Source: Actinomycetes bacterium (GTDB lineage: Bacteria; Actinomycetota; Acidimicrobiia; Acidimicrobiales; Acidimicrobiaceae). From it: DNA of 51,440 nt. Where the stretch lies: the NCBI GenBank assembly GCA_021805205.1, contig JAJZFV010000022.1, forward strand, positions 1 through 51,440. Reading direction: 5' to 3'. The translations under genes and the position numbers were made by a program. Each line of letters opens with the position of its first letter. Positions within the stretch are counted from its first letter, which is position 1. The notes below the pieces were generated by a model. It worked only from the letters and a program-made list of their open reading frames with translations, did not search any database and was not told the origin of the DNA. Below, piece by piece: positions 1 to 8,474 of the stretch.

Positions 1-1
1 A

Positions 2-106
2 TGGACTGAGACTTGGAATGAGAATCCTCGCCCTTTTAGATGGCATAAGACGGCTGACGAGATCTTCAAATCCATGGAGAAGTATCTCGGACCATTTACT
101 GAGTGA
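2..106 (+). mobile_element. IS630-family transposase, C-terminal end (partial)
   Basis: An open frame enters from the left edge and ends at TGA 104-106. It reads WTETWNENPRPFRWHKTADE followed by IFKSMEKYLGPFTE. The N-E-N-P-R-P-F-x-W-x-K-T-A-D-E-I pattern is the typical C-terminal end of IS630/Tc1-type DDE transposases. Only the last 34 codons lie in the window, so completeness cannot be judged. The reading frame resumes as a livH-type permease right after it, so the right end of the element must lie between about 107 and 127. Two CTAG tetranucleotides (115-118 and 124-127) lie there; CTAG is a known preferred target of IS630, with duplication of the TA. I could not identify the terminal inverted repeat because the left end is outside. 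Confidence 0.75.
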
Positions 107-114
107 ATTTCTGA

Positions 115-402
115 CTAGGGACACTAGCAGGACTTGGCGGTATCGTCCTGGCTTTGAATATCGTATCGTTTCAGACGACAAGCGGTGACGCACTTCTCTT
201 TGTCATCTTCGCCGCAGTGATCCTTGGCGGAATCGGCCACACTTATGGAGCAATGTTGGGAGCCCTCATTATCGGGCTCGTTACAGAGGTATCTACCGTC
301 TTCATCTCTTCGGCTTACAAGCAGGATATCGCCTTCCTGGTACTCGTTATCATGCTTCTGGTACGTCCTCAAGGTTTGATTCCAGCAAAGGGTAAAGCCT
401 AA
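115..402 (+). pseudogene. livH: livH-type branched-chain amino acid ABC permease, 3' remnant
   Basis: The frame from 115 reads LGTLAGLGGIVLALNIVSFQ and continues through AVILGGIGHTYGAMLGALII to LVRPQGLIPAKGKA, the C-terminal third of a LivH permease. The G-G-I-G-x-x-x-G-A-x-x-G-A motif and the final RPQGL are family hallmarks. A full LivH has about 290 residues; about 95 codons remain. Upstream in frame there is a stop (112-114) and then the IS630 transposase end, so the 5' part was separated by the insertion or lost. Without it the transporter encoded by livM, livG and livF would lack one permease half, unless another copy exists elsewhere. Confidence 0.75.
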
Positions 403-552
403 ACCAGAAAAGCAAAAGTTGACGTTCCTTGAATATCAATATGGGTGCTCCTGAAGGTGCCTCTCGGTTCGACTAAGAGCTCTCTTGGTCAAGTTGATCG
501 CGAAATTGGCCACCTCTAATTCAGTAATAATTTTCCAACTAGGAGATGATAT

Positions 553-1578
553 ATGTCAGTCGTACTTGGGTATTTGGCGACAATCTTGGTCACCTTTTTT
601 ACCTACAATATCTTTACCCTCGGTCTCAATATTCAATTCGGTTACGCAGGGATATTGAACTTTACCGTAATTACCTTTATGGCAATGGGCGCATATTTCT
701 ATGCGGTATTCGTAATGCCGCCGGCAAACGCATCCAATCAAGTCTTTTATATCCTTGGCCTCCATTGGCCGTGGCCACTCGCATCAATTGCTGGAGTGGT
801 GGCCTCAGGAGCTCTTGGATATTTGATCGGATTGATTGCTTTAAAGCGCCTCCGATCTGACTATCTGGCTATTGTTACCCTTGCCACAGGTACCTTGCTC
901 TATGGCCTCTCTGGCGATAACAACAAGCTATTTGATGGCTGGGCTGGCTTGTTTTCTGTAAATCAGCCATTCCAAAGCGTGGCAAATAACCACCCCAATA
1001 CCTTCTCGTGGATCTTCGTTGTCATCTCAGGCGTGGTGATGTTGGCAGTGTGGTGGTTTGCTAATCAGCTTTACTCTTCTCCGCTTGGTCGTTCGATGCG
1101 TGCAATACGGGAGGATCAGGACGTAGTTGATGCCTTCGGGAAGAATACCTTCAAAGTTCGGATGCTCGCAATGGTCATCGGTTCGACGATCGTTGGAATC
1201 GGAGGAGTACTAACTATCCAATACATTGGCGCCCTATCGCCAGCAGGTTGGACCACGGGCGAGACCTTCGTTGTTTGGGCTGCACTTTTGGTTGGTGGAA
1301 GAGGAAACAACATAGGAGCAATGCTTGGTTCGCTGCTCGTTGCGGTGATCTTCAATGAAGGCACCAGGTACCTACCTCAGGTGTCCTCTAGTCCTAATCT
1401 TGTGCCAGATCTTCGAAATATCATCATCGGCTCTCTGGTCATACTGAGCATTTGGTTTAGACCCCAGGGCGTATTGCCCGAGAAGAAGGCAAAGTTCTAT
1501 GAGCTTCCGCTGAAAGATAAGTATGCCCAAACCTTTGCTGGAGCGAAGGTTGATCAAGATCTAGCCGTGGAGGTCTAA
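553..1578 (+). CDS. livM: Branched-chain amino acid ABC transporter permease LivM-like
   Basis: 341-residue polytopic inner-membrane permease of the LivM family. It forms, with a LivH partner, the channel of an ABC importer for branched-chain amino acids or related compounds. The N-terminus has the LivM-type stretch LGLNIQFGYAGILNFTVITF. The middle has the conserved ALKRLRSDYLAIVTLATGTL segment, and the C-terminus ends in RPQGVLPEKKAK. The ATG is preceded by AGGAGATG, a good ribosome-binding site. It abuts livG directly (TAA then ATG) and belongs to the livM-livG-livF run. The substrate cannot be read from the permease; urea (Urt-type) is conceivable because urease lies 24 kb away, but nothing in the sequence favours it. 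Confidence 0.9.
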   Translation: MSVVLGYLATILVTFFTYNIFTLGLNIQFGYAGILNFTVITFMAMGAYFYAVFVMPPANASNQVFYILGLHWPWPLASIAGVVASGALGYLIGLIALKRLRSDYLAIVTLATGTLLYGLSGDNNKLFDGWAGLFSVNQPFQSVANNHPNTFSWIFVVISGVVMLAVWWFANQLYSSPLGRSMRAIREDQDVVDAFGKNTFKVRMLAMVIGSTIVGIGGVLTIQYIGALSPAGWTTGETFVVWAALLVGGRGNNIGAMLGSLLVAVIFNEGTRYLPQVSSSPNLVPDLRNIIIGSLVILSIWFRPQGVLPEKKAKFYELPLKDKYAQTFAGAKVDQDLAVEV

Positions 1579-2364
1579 ATGTCAAATGTTCTAGAAGTAA
1601 ACGATGTCCATGTGGCATTTGGTGGATTGAAGGCGATCGACGGCTGTTCCTTTACTGTCGAGAAGGGTACGATCACCGCCCTTATTGGACCAAATGGCGC
1701 TGGAAAATCCACCATGGTTGGCTCTATTGCTGGTGCGGTCTCAATAACCTCGGGTTCAATCATCTTTGATGGGAACAACATCTCTGGCCTTCCAACCTAC
1801 AAAAGAGCTCAAGGGGGGTTGATCCGCACCTATCAGATCTCTAGAGAGTTTGGCGGTATGACCGTTCTAGAAAATCTCCTAGTTGTCCGACTAGGGCAAA
1901 GTGGGGAGAGCCTCATCAATGCAGTCTTTAGGCCTAAGAAATCCAAGGATGAGACCAATCAATTAGTGGCTGAAGCAAACGACATTTTGAATACCTTCGG
2001 CCTTTATCGGCTGCGCAATGAGTATGCATCAAATCTCTCTGGTGGCCAGAAGCGCCTACTTGAGCTTTCGAGAGCTGTCATGGCAAAGCCAAAGATGCTT
2101 CTCCTAGATGAGCCGATGGCAGGTGTTACCCCAGCCCTTATTGAAATTCTTGGCCAGCACCTTTTGGAGCTAAATCGATCTACTGGAATGTCCATGCTCC
2201 TAGTTGAACACAACCTTGAAGTGGTGGACAAGATCTGTTCAAGAGTTGTGGTTATGGCCGTTGGTAAGCGCCTCGCCGAGGGTACCTTAGGGGAACTTAG
2301 ACAGAATCGTGACGTCGTTGAAGCGTATTTGGGGGGTGAAGTTCATGAGCGTGTTGGAGGTTAA
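1579..2364 (+). CDS. livG: Branched-chain amino acid ABC transporter ATP-binding protein LivG-like
   Basis: 261-residue cytoplasmic ATPase of the importer. It has Walker A GPNGAGKST at residues 37-45, the ABC signature LSGGQKRLLELSRA, Walker B MLLLDEPMAG, and the H-loop in LLVEHNLEVV. The LivG-type insertion between Walker A and the signature (REFGGMTVLENLLV) is present. It starts immediately after the livM stop and its last 20 bases overlap the livF start, indicating translational coupling. Length matches the family (about 255). Confidence 0.93.
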   Translation: MSNVLEVNDVHVAFGGLKAIDGCSFTVEKGTITALIGPNGAGKSTMVGSIAGAVSITSGSIIFDGNNISGLPTYKRAQGGLIRTYQISREFGGMTVLENLLVVRLGQSGESLINAVFRPKKSKDETNQLVAEANDILNTFGLYRLRNEYASNLSGGQKRLLELSRAVMAKPKMLLLDEPMAGVTPALIEILGQHLLELNRSTGMSMLLVEHNLEVVDKICSRVVVMAVGKRLAEGTLGELRQNRDVVEAYLGGEVHERVGG

Positions 2365-3085
2365 TGGACTATGTGGAGGATATGGGAAGACACCAATCAT
2401 ATGGGACGTCTCGATGAAGGCCAAGGTCGGTCAAGTCGTTAGTATCGTTGGGCCAAACGGAGCCGGTAAGTCAACCTTTATGAAGTCACTCTTTGGGATT
2501 ACAGATGTGACTGGTGGCAGTGTGATTTTAGATGGTCAAAACGTCAGGGGCTTGCCTTCGTTTCGGCTAGCGCGAGCGGGTATGGCATATGTTCCGCAAG
2601 TAGACAATATCTTTACCACTATGACCATCAAGGAGAATCTCGAGATGGGCGCCTACTCTAATAGGCGTGGTCTTGCCCAACGGGTTGATGTCGTACTTGA
2701 TATATTTCCAGATCTCAAAAAGGCCCACAACCGAAAAGGTGGGGAGCTCTCTGGTGGTCAAAGGAATATGTTGGGGATGGCTCGGGCATTGATGGCCGAC
2801 CCCAAGGTACTTCTCCTCGATGAGCCTACCGCTGGCCTCTCTCCAATCTACGTCGACGTGGTATGGGATCAAGTTGGCCGAATAGCCAAGACCGGAACCT
2901 CAATTGTCGTAATTGAGCAGAACGTAGATCGCGCAATTTCAAACTCCGAGTGGGTCTATGTCCTTGTGGCAGGGCGAAATCGTTTGGATGGTCCAGCTAG
3001 CCAAGTAGCAGAACTTGACCTCGGCGAAATCTTTTTGGGTGCTACTGCAGCTGCCCATGACACCGAAAGCGAGGTGGTCGCGTAG
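2345..3085 (+). CDS. livF: Branched-chain amino acid ABC transporter ATP-binding protein LivF-like
   Basis: 246-residue second ATPase of the importer. Walker A GPNGAGKST is at about residues 36-44, signature LSGGQRNMLGMARALM, Walker B VLLLDEPTAGLSP. The start at ATG 2345 is chosen because it gives MSVLEVNGLCGGYGKTPIIW, the normal LivF N-terminus, and lies behind a G-rich Shine-Dalgarno (GGGGGGTG). A longer in-frame start at 2309 would add 12 residues lying inside livG. LivF normally pairs with LivG as a heterodimer. The gene ends about 190 bases before the binding-protein gene. Confidence 0.92.
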   Translation: MSVLEVNGLCGGYGKTPIIWDVSMKAKVGQVVSIVGPNGAGKSTFMKSLFGITDVTGGSVILDGQNVRGLPSFRLARAGMAYVPQVDNIFTTMTIKENLEMGAYSNRRGLAQRVDVVLDIFPDLKKAHNRKGGELSGGQRNMLGMARALMADPKVLLLDEPTAGLSPIYVDVVWDQVGRIAKTGTSIVVIEQNVDRAISNSEWVYVLVAGRNRLDGPASQVAELDLGEIFLGATAAAHDTESEVVA

Positions 3086-3273
3086 TAGCTGATGCGCAAA
3101 CGGGGGACTTTCACTGACTAAATATTGCGCAGTGAAAGATTATTGGACGCTGCAATGTGGGCCACCTGGTTATCAATGGGGTACTTTGCTGGCCGCAGCT
3201 TCAAAAAAAGTTGTTTGATTTCTATCGCCATATTTGGCGAGAGGTATCGGTATGAAAAAAGAAGGGGGTGCCC

Positions 3274-4572
3274 GTGAAGGGTATTAAGAAGTGGGGAAAG
3301 ACAGCGGCAGCACTTGCGTCGTTGTCGCTAGTTGCAGCAGCGTGTGGAAGCGGGGCCGCAGCATCTTCGTCATCGGGTTCGAGCTCTGGCTCGGCGACGA
3401 CAGCACAATCCAGCGGTCCGCTTACCGTCGGCGAGCTTTTGCCCATGTCCGGCGCAGAAGCATTCGTTGGCCAATGGTTCGACCACGGTGTAAAAGCCGG
3501 TGTCTATGAGATCAACCATCATGGTGGAGTATTAGGTCATCAACTGACTACGTCATTGCAGGATACCGCAGGTGATCCGGTCGATGCTGTAACTGCTTGG
3601 AAGTCACTTCAGCTTCAGAACCCAAATTTCGTAACTGGACCTAGTTCACTTGAAATTATGGGTGTTATCAACATGCTGCAGCAGCAGAAGGTTGTAGACC
3701 TGATGGAAGGTGGTACCACGCAGCTCGACCACATGACTCAGTCTTACATCTTTCGAACCTTCCCATCTGACTCAGTTCTCCTAGCTGGAGAGGCCTATTA
3801 TGCATTGAAGGGTTTGAATTGTACAAAGGCATCTTTGATCTATACCTCAGATGCAAATGCGCAGGCTGAAGTACCACCTCTGACCACGGCATTTACCGGC
3901 AATGGTGGAACGATTCTAGATAATGAGCAGATCCAAGCTGGCCAAAGTTCCTATCTATCTGAAGTGTCTCGAGCATTTGCTAAAAATCCACAGTGTGTCT
4001 TCTTCCACGCTGACCCGCAGACTGCTGCGACCCTCTTTGCAAACGTAAAGCAATTGGGCCATCTAAATGTTCACTTCATAACTGGTGATACTGGTACTTC
4101 GATTCAGCTAGCCCAAGCTATTGGCCTGGCCGATGCGAGTAAGTGGATGACTGGAATGGCAGCTCCTGCAGCTTATGCTCCTGCTTATAACGAGTTTCTA
4201 GCGGCATATAAGGGTCAATGGAATACCTCTAAGCCACTGCCTGCCTCACCGGCCATGTACGATGCGGTTGTAATAGCAGCCCTTGCTATGACGGCGGCCA
4301 ACTCGACAAATCCACACGTTTGGGTAAATGACATTACCAAGGTAACGAATCCACCAGGAACTCCGGTCTATACGTATGCTCAAGGTGTTGCTTTGTTGAA
4401 GCAAGGTAAGAAGATCAACTATCAGGGTGCAAGTGGACCACTGGACTTCAATCAGTACCATAACGTCTTCTCTGGCTTTGATGTGCAACAATTTGATGCA
4501 TCAGGAAATCTACATACAGTGCTAAGCATCAGCTCTTCACAAGTTGCAGCTATGTACAACTCCAAGGGATAG
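3274..4572 (+). CDS. LivJ/LivK-like periplasmic-binding lipoprotein of the ABC importer
   Basis: 432-residue extracytoplasmic substrate-binding protein (receptor family ligand-binding fold, type I). The N-terminus has a basic stretch, a hydrophobic core and a lipobox ending at Cys in LVAAAC, then a Ser/Ala-rich linker, so it is probably a lipoprotein anchored outside the membrane. The mature part begins LTVGELLPMSGAEAFVGQWF and contains GVYEINHHGGVLGHQL, typical of the family. I chose GTG 3274 because AAGGGGG sits 5 bases upstream; GTG 3268 would add two residues. Family members bind Leu/Ile/Val, other amino acids, amides or urea, and I cannot pick the ligand. It follows livF and is closed by the terminator at 4633-4681. 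Confidence 0.88.
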   Translation: MKGIKKWGKTAAALASLSLVAAACGSGAAASSSSGSSSGSATTAQSSGPLTVGELLPMSGAEAFVGQWFDHGVKAGVYEINHHGGVLGHQLTTSLQDTAGDPVDAVTAWKSLQLQNPNFVTGPSSLEIMGVINMLQQQKVVDLMEGGTTQLDHMTQSYIFRTFPSDSVLLAGEAYYALKGLNCTKASLIYTSDANAQAEVPPLTTAFTGNGGTILDNEQIQAGQSSYLSEVSRAFAKNPQCVFFHADPQTAATLFANVKQLGHLNVHFITGDTGTSIQLAQAIGLADASKWMTGMAAPAAYAPAYNEFLAAYKGQWNTSKPLPASPAMYDAVVIAALAMTAANSTNPHVWVNDITKVTNPPGTPVYTYAQGVALLKQGKKINYQGASGPLDFNQYHNVFSGFDVQQFDASGNLHTVLSISSSQVAAMYNSKG

Positions 4573-4632
4573 GCGACGACCCTGATTTAGGGTTCGCTTG
4601 CAGCTAGCAGGCGAACCAATCTTTCCCCCAGG

Positions 4633-4681
4633 AGCTAAAGGTTTCATCATTAAGGGTGAAACCTTTAGCTTTGGGTTTTTT
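4633..4681 (+). terminator. Rho-independent terminator after the liv-type operon
   Basis: A perfect 14-bp inverted repeat, AGCTAAAGGTTTCA (4633-4646) and TGAAACCTTTAGCT (4657-4670), encloses a 10-base loop. It is followed by TTGGGTTTTTT. It lies 60 bases after the binding-protein stop codon. Confidence 0.93.
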
Positions 4682-5392
4682 CGCCTTAGCGGTACCGCTA
4701 CACGTGTTGCCATCTTGATCTCCGCCTCTTTCTCGCCACTGTAAAAATATAGATCGAGGTTGAAGTCAACATTCTTAGCAAATCAGGTAGTTGGGAGCAT
4801 CGCGAAGTTCGATTATCGGTCTCTTTGATTGACAGTATCAATGCCCTCGCCCGATGGAAATGGGCACTTGGACCTCTCTGTTAGAAGCCAAATTATTCCT
4901 CTTCTCAATAAACGTGTAAACTTTTGCCCTTCTCACGATACGCGGCGCGGGATCAGGCTCTCTTCAATTAAAAGTAAGAAGGGAGAGCCTTCAGCTATAT
5001 TGACAAAACGTCGTAGCGGTATGTAAAGTTTGCCTGCGATTGCAAGCAAAGTGCGGTTTGTATCGCTGAAATATAAAAATGATTCACCTGGCTGGAGTTA
5101 GGAGAATTAGGGATCCGACGGGAGAAGCTCAATACCCAGAACTGCGACGCTGTAACGGTGAGTAAGGCTAATACCAATACGGATTGGCTAGTATACATCT
5201 TCTTTTTATTTAGACCCATCGATGGCTCTATTGACATTTGTGGCAAAGTTCAAAAAGTAAATAGCAGTCATTCGATTCAATATGTAGGTGGTCCAAAGAC
5301 TATAGGAGAGTCGGATCGCACCTACAAAGGCGTGAATAATTGATCGGACGAAGGTATGCTTTACAGCTGAAATTCAGAGCAATTGGCCTTGC
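4682..5392. other. Gene-free interval between liv-type operon and ATPase operon
   Basis: About 710 bases between the terminator and the 3' end of the minus-strand ATPase operon. Only short open frames of about 60-80 codons occur (for example 4829-5026 and 5158-5343 on plus). They have no recognisable motif or convincing ribosome-binding site and I do not call them. I see no tRNA, repeat array or riboswitch here. Confidence 0.5.
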
Positions 5393-6673
5393 CTAAGAGT
5401 TTTCAACCCCTTCAAACAACGGCGACTGTGTCAAATCATCGTCCTCACCGTATTCAATTTCAACCGCTGTAACGGTCGTCTCCGGTATAAAGTTAGGGTC
5501 GAGGCGGATCAAGTCCCATTCATTAATCCAGGCTCGAACGTACTGGCGCATTCGATTTGAGCTCAACCTCTCTAATCCGGTAACTTGGGGAGGATCCCAG
5601 CTGTAGGCGGTTCCGTGGATCTTCCTAATCGCCTCATAGGTAACATTTAACTCTTGCTCATCCGGCGGTTGAAGTGCGGATTGTCTACCTCCCAATATCT
5701 TCATTCCGGCTATCGCATCGAGAGAAAGCTTGGTCTCGTCGAGTCGGCCCTTAGCTGCTAACCGTTGGGGAACCTTGACGTAGTCGCCTTTGCCAATCAG
5801 GACCTCCCCTTCAAAGTCATCCACAGTGGTAAGTACTGAAATTATCGGTGCATCTGGATACTTCTTTGATCCCTCGACCCAACGACGAATCTCGGCATAC
5901 GACTTTGCACGCTGCATCAGCGAGTAACGTCCGATTAACTCAACTTCGTCGATCAAAAGCACCCATCCGGAAAAACCTGCTGCAACGATTAATCGTGAAA
6001 CAAAGGCAAATCGGTCCAAGGAGAGATCTATCTCCTTGGTGGCTCGAAGGGAGTATTCGCTTAGCCAACCAGCTTCGCGCAGCCGCTTCCTCATCTCTGC
6101 TATCGAGAAGGGTTCTCCGGCCCAAAAATTAGTAATCTTCTCGGCGAACTCATCATCGCCCTGGTAATTGTGGAACAGTCGTAGTGATGCGCTGAGGCGC
6201 TGATCAAGTTTGGATTCGGGCAGATGAAGCCACGAAAAGAAGTCGGAGTAGTTGGGAGAATCGAAGTTCAGTGAGGCAGCAATTTCAGCGATAGCTGAGC
6301 CCGATCTTTGCGGCACTTTAGCCGATGCAATTGCGGCGCGAAACATAGAGGTGGTGTTATGAAGTTGAGTCTCTTTAGATATGACAATTTTCGAAACAAC
6401 GAAATTTTGAGCCAAGGCGACTTCGCCTAAATACTCAAGTAGGTGGCTCTTTCCGGAGCCAAATCCACCCTTTATGATCATCCCAGGAGCAGATCGATCG
6501 GCCGCTTCCTTGGCTGTATCCCTGAGCAAACCTTCAAATCGATCTACGATAGAACTTTGTGTTGTTCCAAGTGCTCTAACGCTCGCGCCATTGGGAACTC
6601 CAGATCGAAGTGCCTCGATTGCGCGCCGGGCGCTTTGTCTTGTTTCTTCGGATAGATCTTGATCGGAGATCAT
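5393..6673 (-). CDS. BREX-type ATP-binding protein (BrxC/BrxD, DUF2791-like P-loop ATPase)
   Basis: 426-residue P-loop ATPase and last gene of a three-gene operon. The N-terminus RRAIEALRSGVPNGASVRAL precedes Walker A GGFGSGKS at residues 69-76. Walker B with catalytic acidic residues, VLLIDEVE, is at about 238-245. The layout (short helical lead, KGGFGSGKSHLL, long helical middle, LLIDEVE, then an R-x-x-x-YVRAWI-like tail) matches the BREX ATP-binding-domain family that contains BrxD, which I recognise from memory. In BREX such proteins are part of a phage-exclusion complex; here no BREX methylase (PglX) or phosphatase (PglZ) is present. Its ATG overlaps the preceding stop (ATGA, 6670-6673), so it is translationally coupled and probably acts with the two upstream products. 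Confidence 0.7.
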   Translation of the reverse strand: MISDQDLSEETRQSARRAIEALRSGVPNGASVRALGTTQSSIVDRFEGLLRDTAKEAADRSAPGMIIKGGFGSGKSHLLEYLGEVALAQNFVVSKIVISKETQLHNTTSMFRAAIASAKVPQRSGSAIAEIAASLNFDSPNYSDFFSWLHLPESKLDQRLSASLRLFHNYQGDDEFAEKITNFWAGEPFSIAEMRKRLREAGWLSEYSLRATKEIDLSLDRFAFVSRLIVAAGFSGWVLLIDEVELIGRYSLMQRAKSYAEIRRWVEGSKKYPDAPIISVLTTVDDFEGEVLIGKGDYVKVPQRLAAKGRLDETKLSLDAIAGMKILGGRQSALQPPDEQELNVTYEAIRKIHGTAYSWDPPQVTGLERLSSNRMRQYVRAWINEWDLIRLDPNFIPETTVTAVEIEYGEDDDLTQSPLFEGVENS

Positions 6674-7686
6674 TGCTTTACCTCATTCAAGGTTGCCAAG
6701 TTATCCTCTATGTGATCGTAGATGGAGTCTTCTTTGGAAGATGAGAGCGAAATCAGGGTCGAATAAGGGTTGTCGCGGTTCTTATCTCTTACCTCATCAT
6801 AAATTCGCAACTTCAGCGCCTGATAGGCAGAGAGTCCACGGACGTCATTGCTCAAAAACTCCGGTGAAACGATGACGAATGTCGCAAAATTGGAAAACTC
6901 ATCGGCATTGTCGATGAGTTGACGAAGCGATTCGTAAGCGTCTATTATCGCGTTGCGGCTATAGGTTATCCCGGAAGTAGCATCGCCGAGGTCGTTATTT
7001 GCTCTTTGAAAATTGCGGATGTCGATGGTGAGTAAAAATCCACGATAGCCATTCGCCACAATCCACCGTGAGAGCGAAAACAGCATCGCCCTCGCATTTG
7101 AACGTGTGATCTTTCGAAAGATCAAGGCACTCTTTAGTAGTGAGATCTGCTTCAAAGATCCCTCAAGCCAAGATAGGATTGAATCGCGCTCTAGATCGGT
7201 TACCTGTCCGCTCTTCAACTCGTATTGACATAGCCGCATCATGGCGACGCGAAACTCTCCTACCATCGAGTAGTCCTTGAAGATCTTTTGCTGAAGAACA
7301 ATATTGATGTCGCGTTTGACCTCTCGTTCATCGGCCCCATAGGAAAATGCCAGCATCGCTAGTGAAAGATCTTGATCGTCGTTTGGAACCGGATATCCAG
7401 CGCTATGCGCCGCGAGTCTCGCGAAGCTATTCGCCAGCTTTTGCCAATCGATCTGCCTTGCGATGCCAAAAAAAATCTGTTCGATCATCTGCACCTTGGA
7501 GGTCGCTGAATCGATCTGAGCCACAGCGTAGCCATTCGAATGTGCCTTTGAAGTGATGGTCTCGATGAAGTTGAGCTCTTCATTGAGGGGTGGAACTACG
7601 AACTTAGTAGTTACACCGCCTTTGGGAAGGTAGTCAGTTAGATACTCTTTTGAGAAAAAGTCAAGGTAAGCATCGTTGTCGATCAT
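6670..7686 (-). CDS. Unrecognised protein, probable P-loop-less ATPase partner of the downstream BrxD-like protein
   Basis: 338 residues, middle gene of the operon. No Walker A is visible: where a P-loop would be expected, residues 23-40 read GGVTTKFVVPPLNEELNF. A strand resembling Walker B, FLLTIDIRNF, appears at about 217-226 but lacks the usual D-E pair. Secondary pattern, helical middle and size resemble the neighbouring P-loop ATPase, so I infer a degenerate paralogue that could pair with it as a non-catalytic subunit. It starts with ATG overlapping the upstream stop (ATGA, 7683-7686) and its own stop overlaps the next start in the same way. Family membership is unproven. Confidence 0.55.
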   Translation of the reverse strand: MIDNDAYLDFFSKEYLTDYLPKGGVTTKFVVPPLNEELNFIETITSKAHSNGYAVAQIDSATSKVQMIEQIFFGIARQIDWQKLANSFARLAAHSAGYPVPNDDQDLSLAMLAFSYGADEREVKRDINIVLQQKIFKDYSMVGEFRVAMMRLCQYELKSGQVTDLERDSILSWLEGSLKQISLLKSALIFRKITRSNARAMLFSLSRWIVANGYRGFLLTIDIRNFQRANNDLGDATSGITYSRNAIIDAYESLRQLIDNADEFSNFATFVIVSPEFLSNDVRGLSAYQALKLRIYDEVRDKNRDNPYSTLISLSSSKEDSIYDHIEDNLATLNEVKQ

Positions 7687-8474
7687 TGGGTTACCTCGAA
7701 AGAGATTCCCGCATAAAGTTTGATTTGACCACCTTTAGCTACGGTCTCCATAGTGCCGGAACTACGAGTCATTGCACTTGCTGGCAATTTTAGGATACGG
7801 CCACCGCGCGTCGTGTCTACTCCACTTTGATCAAGTAAGTAGATATCTCGTACAAACTCTGACTTTGTATATATTTTGGCTGCAGGGAGAATAGTCAAGA
7901 CTCTAAAGAGATCCATGAGCTTGACGACTGTACCTGGTTGGAGTTGCTTTTCGGCTACTACTAGGTCATAGGCGGTTGCTAGCATCTCAATGAATGTCTC
8001 AGGCTTTAATCCAAATTGACGCTTTGCAAGCCCCTTCAACTGAGAGACCAAAAAGCTAGGGCGAATCCCCCGCTGTTTTTTCTTTTCAATGATCACACTT
8101 GCATCGGATGGAGATAAAGAGATGATCGTTGGATAACTGAGAAACTTTCCATCGGATTCGATGATCCTGATGTCTTCCTTCTCGCAAAGTGAGAAGAGCT
8201 CCTCCTTGTATGAGCCTGACTCCATCATCTCTGAGACGTCAACTTCTGCGAGGGTGCTAAGGTCATTCGCTGCCGAACCAAGATCTTCGACCAAGCTCCT
8301 CAATTCAGTGACCGCAATAATGAAGTCGCGAACCGATCCGGTTTGAGAGGCTTTTTTAGCTTTTTTGCCTCTGGTGTTGATGGAATTTACAATATGCATC
8401 AATTCGTCAACCGTTGTTTCGGCGATCTCGAAGTGTCGCTCCAATGAGCTTTCCTGATTCAAATTAGGATTCAA
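7683..8474 (-). CDS. Unrecognised protein, first gene of the BrxD-like ATPase operon
   Basis: 263 residues, first gene of the three-gene minus operon. The start is TTG 8474, preceded about 8 bases upstream by AAAGGG. The N-terminal half is probably helical and acidic (ETTVDELMHIVNSINTRGKK, then VEDLGSAANDLSTLAEVDVS). The middle has SLSPSDASVIIEKKKQRGIR followed by PSFLVSQLKGLAKRQFGLKP, and the C-terminal third looks strand-rich. No catalytic motif, zinc site, signal peptide or membrane segment is visible. Because it is fused by ATGA overlaps to an ATPase-like protein and a P-loop ATPase, it is probably an adaptor or DNA/RNA-recognition subunit of the same complex; that role is inference. Confidence 0.55.
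   Translation of the reverse strand: MNPNLNQESSLERHFEIAETTVDELMHIVNSINTRGKKAKKASQTGSVRDFIIAVTELRSLVEDLGSAANDLSTLAEVDVSEMMESGSYKEELFSLCEKEDIRIIESDGKFLSYPTIISLSPSDASVIIEKKKQRGIRPSFLVSQLKGLAKRQFGLKPETFIEMLATAYDLVVAEKQLQPGTVVKLMDLFRVLTILPAAKIYTKSEFVRDIYLLDQSGVDTTRGGRILKLPASAMTRSSGTMETVAKGGQIKLYAGISFEVTQ

Noticed and set aside
1..4572. Urea transporter (UrtABCDE) identity for the liv-type genes
   Set aside because: The binding protein looks like a generic Liv-type receptor and lacks the UrtA sequence features I know. Distance to urease is over 20 kb.
4829..5343. Open frames of about 60 codons after the liv-type terminator
   Set aside because: No motif, weak starts, unusual composition; most likely chance.
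5393..8474. Complete BREX system
   Set aside because: No pglX methylase, pglZ phosphatase, brxA, brxB, brxL or lon-like gene in the window; only one ATPase resembles a BREX component.
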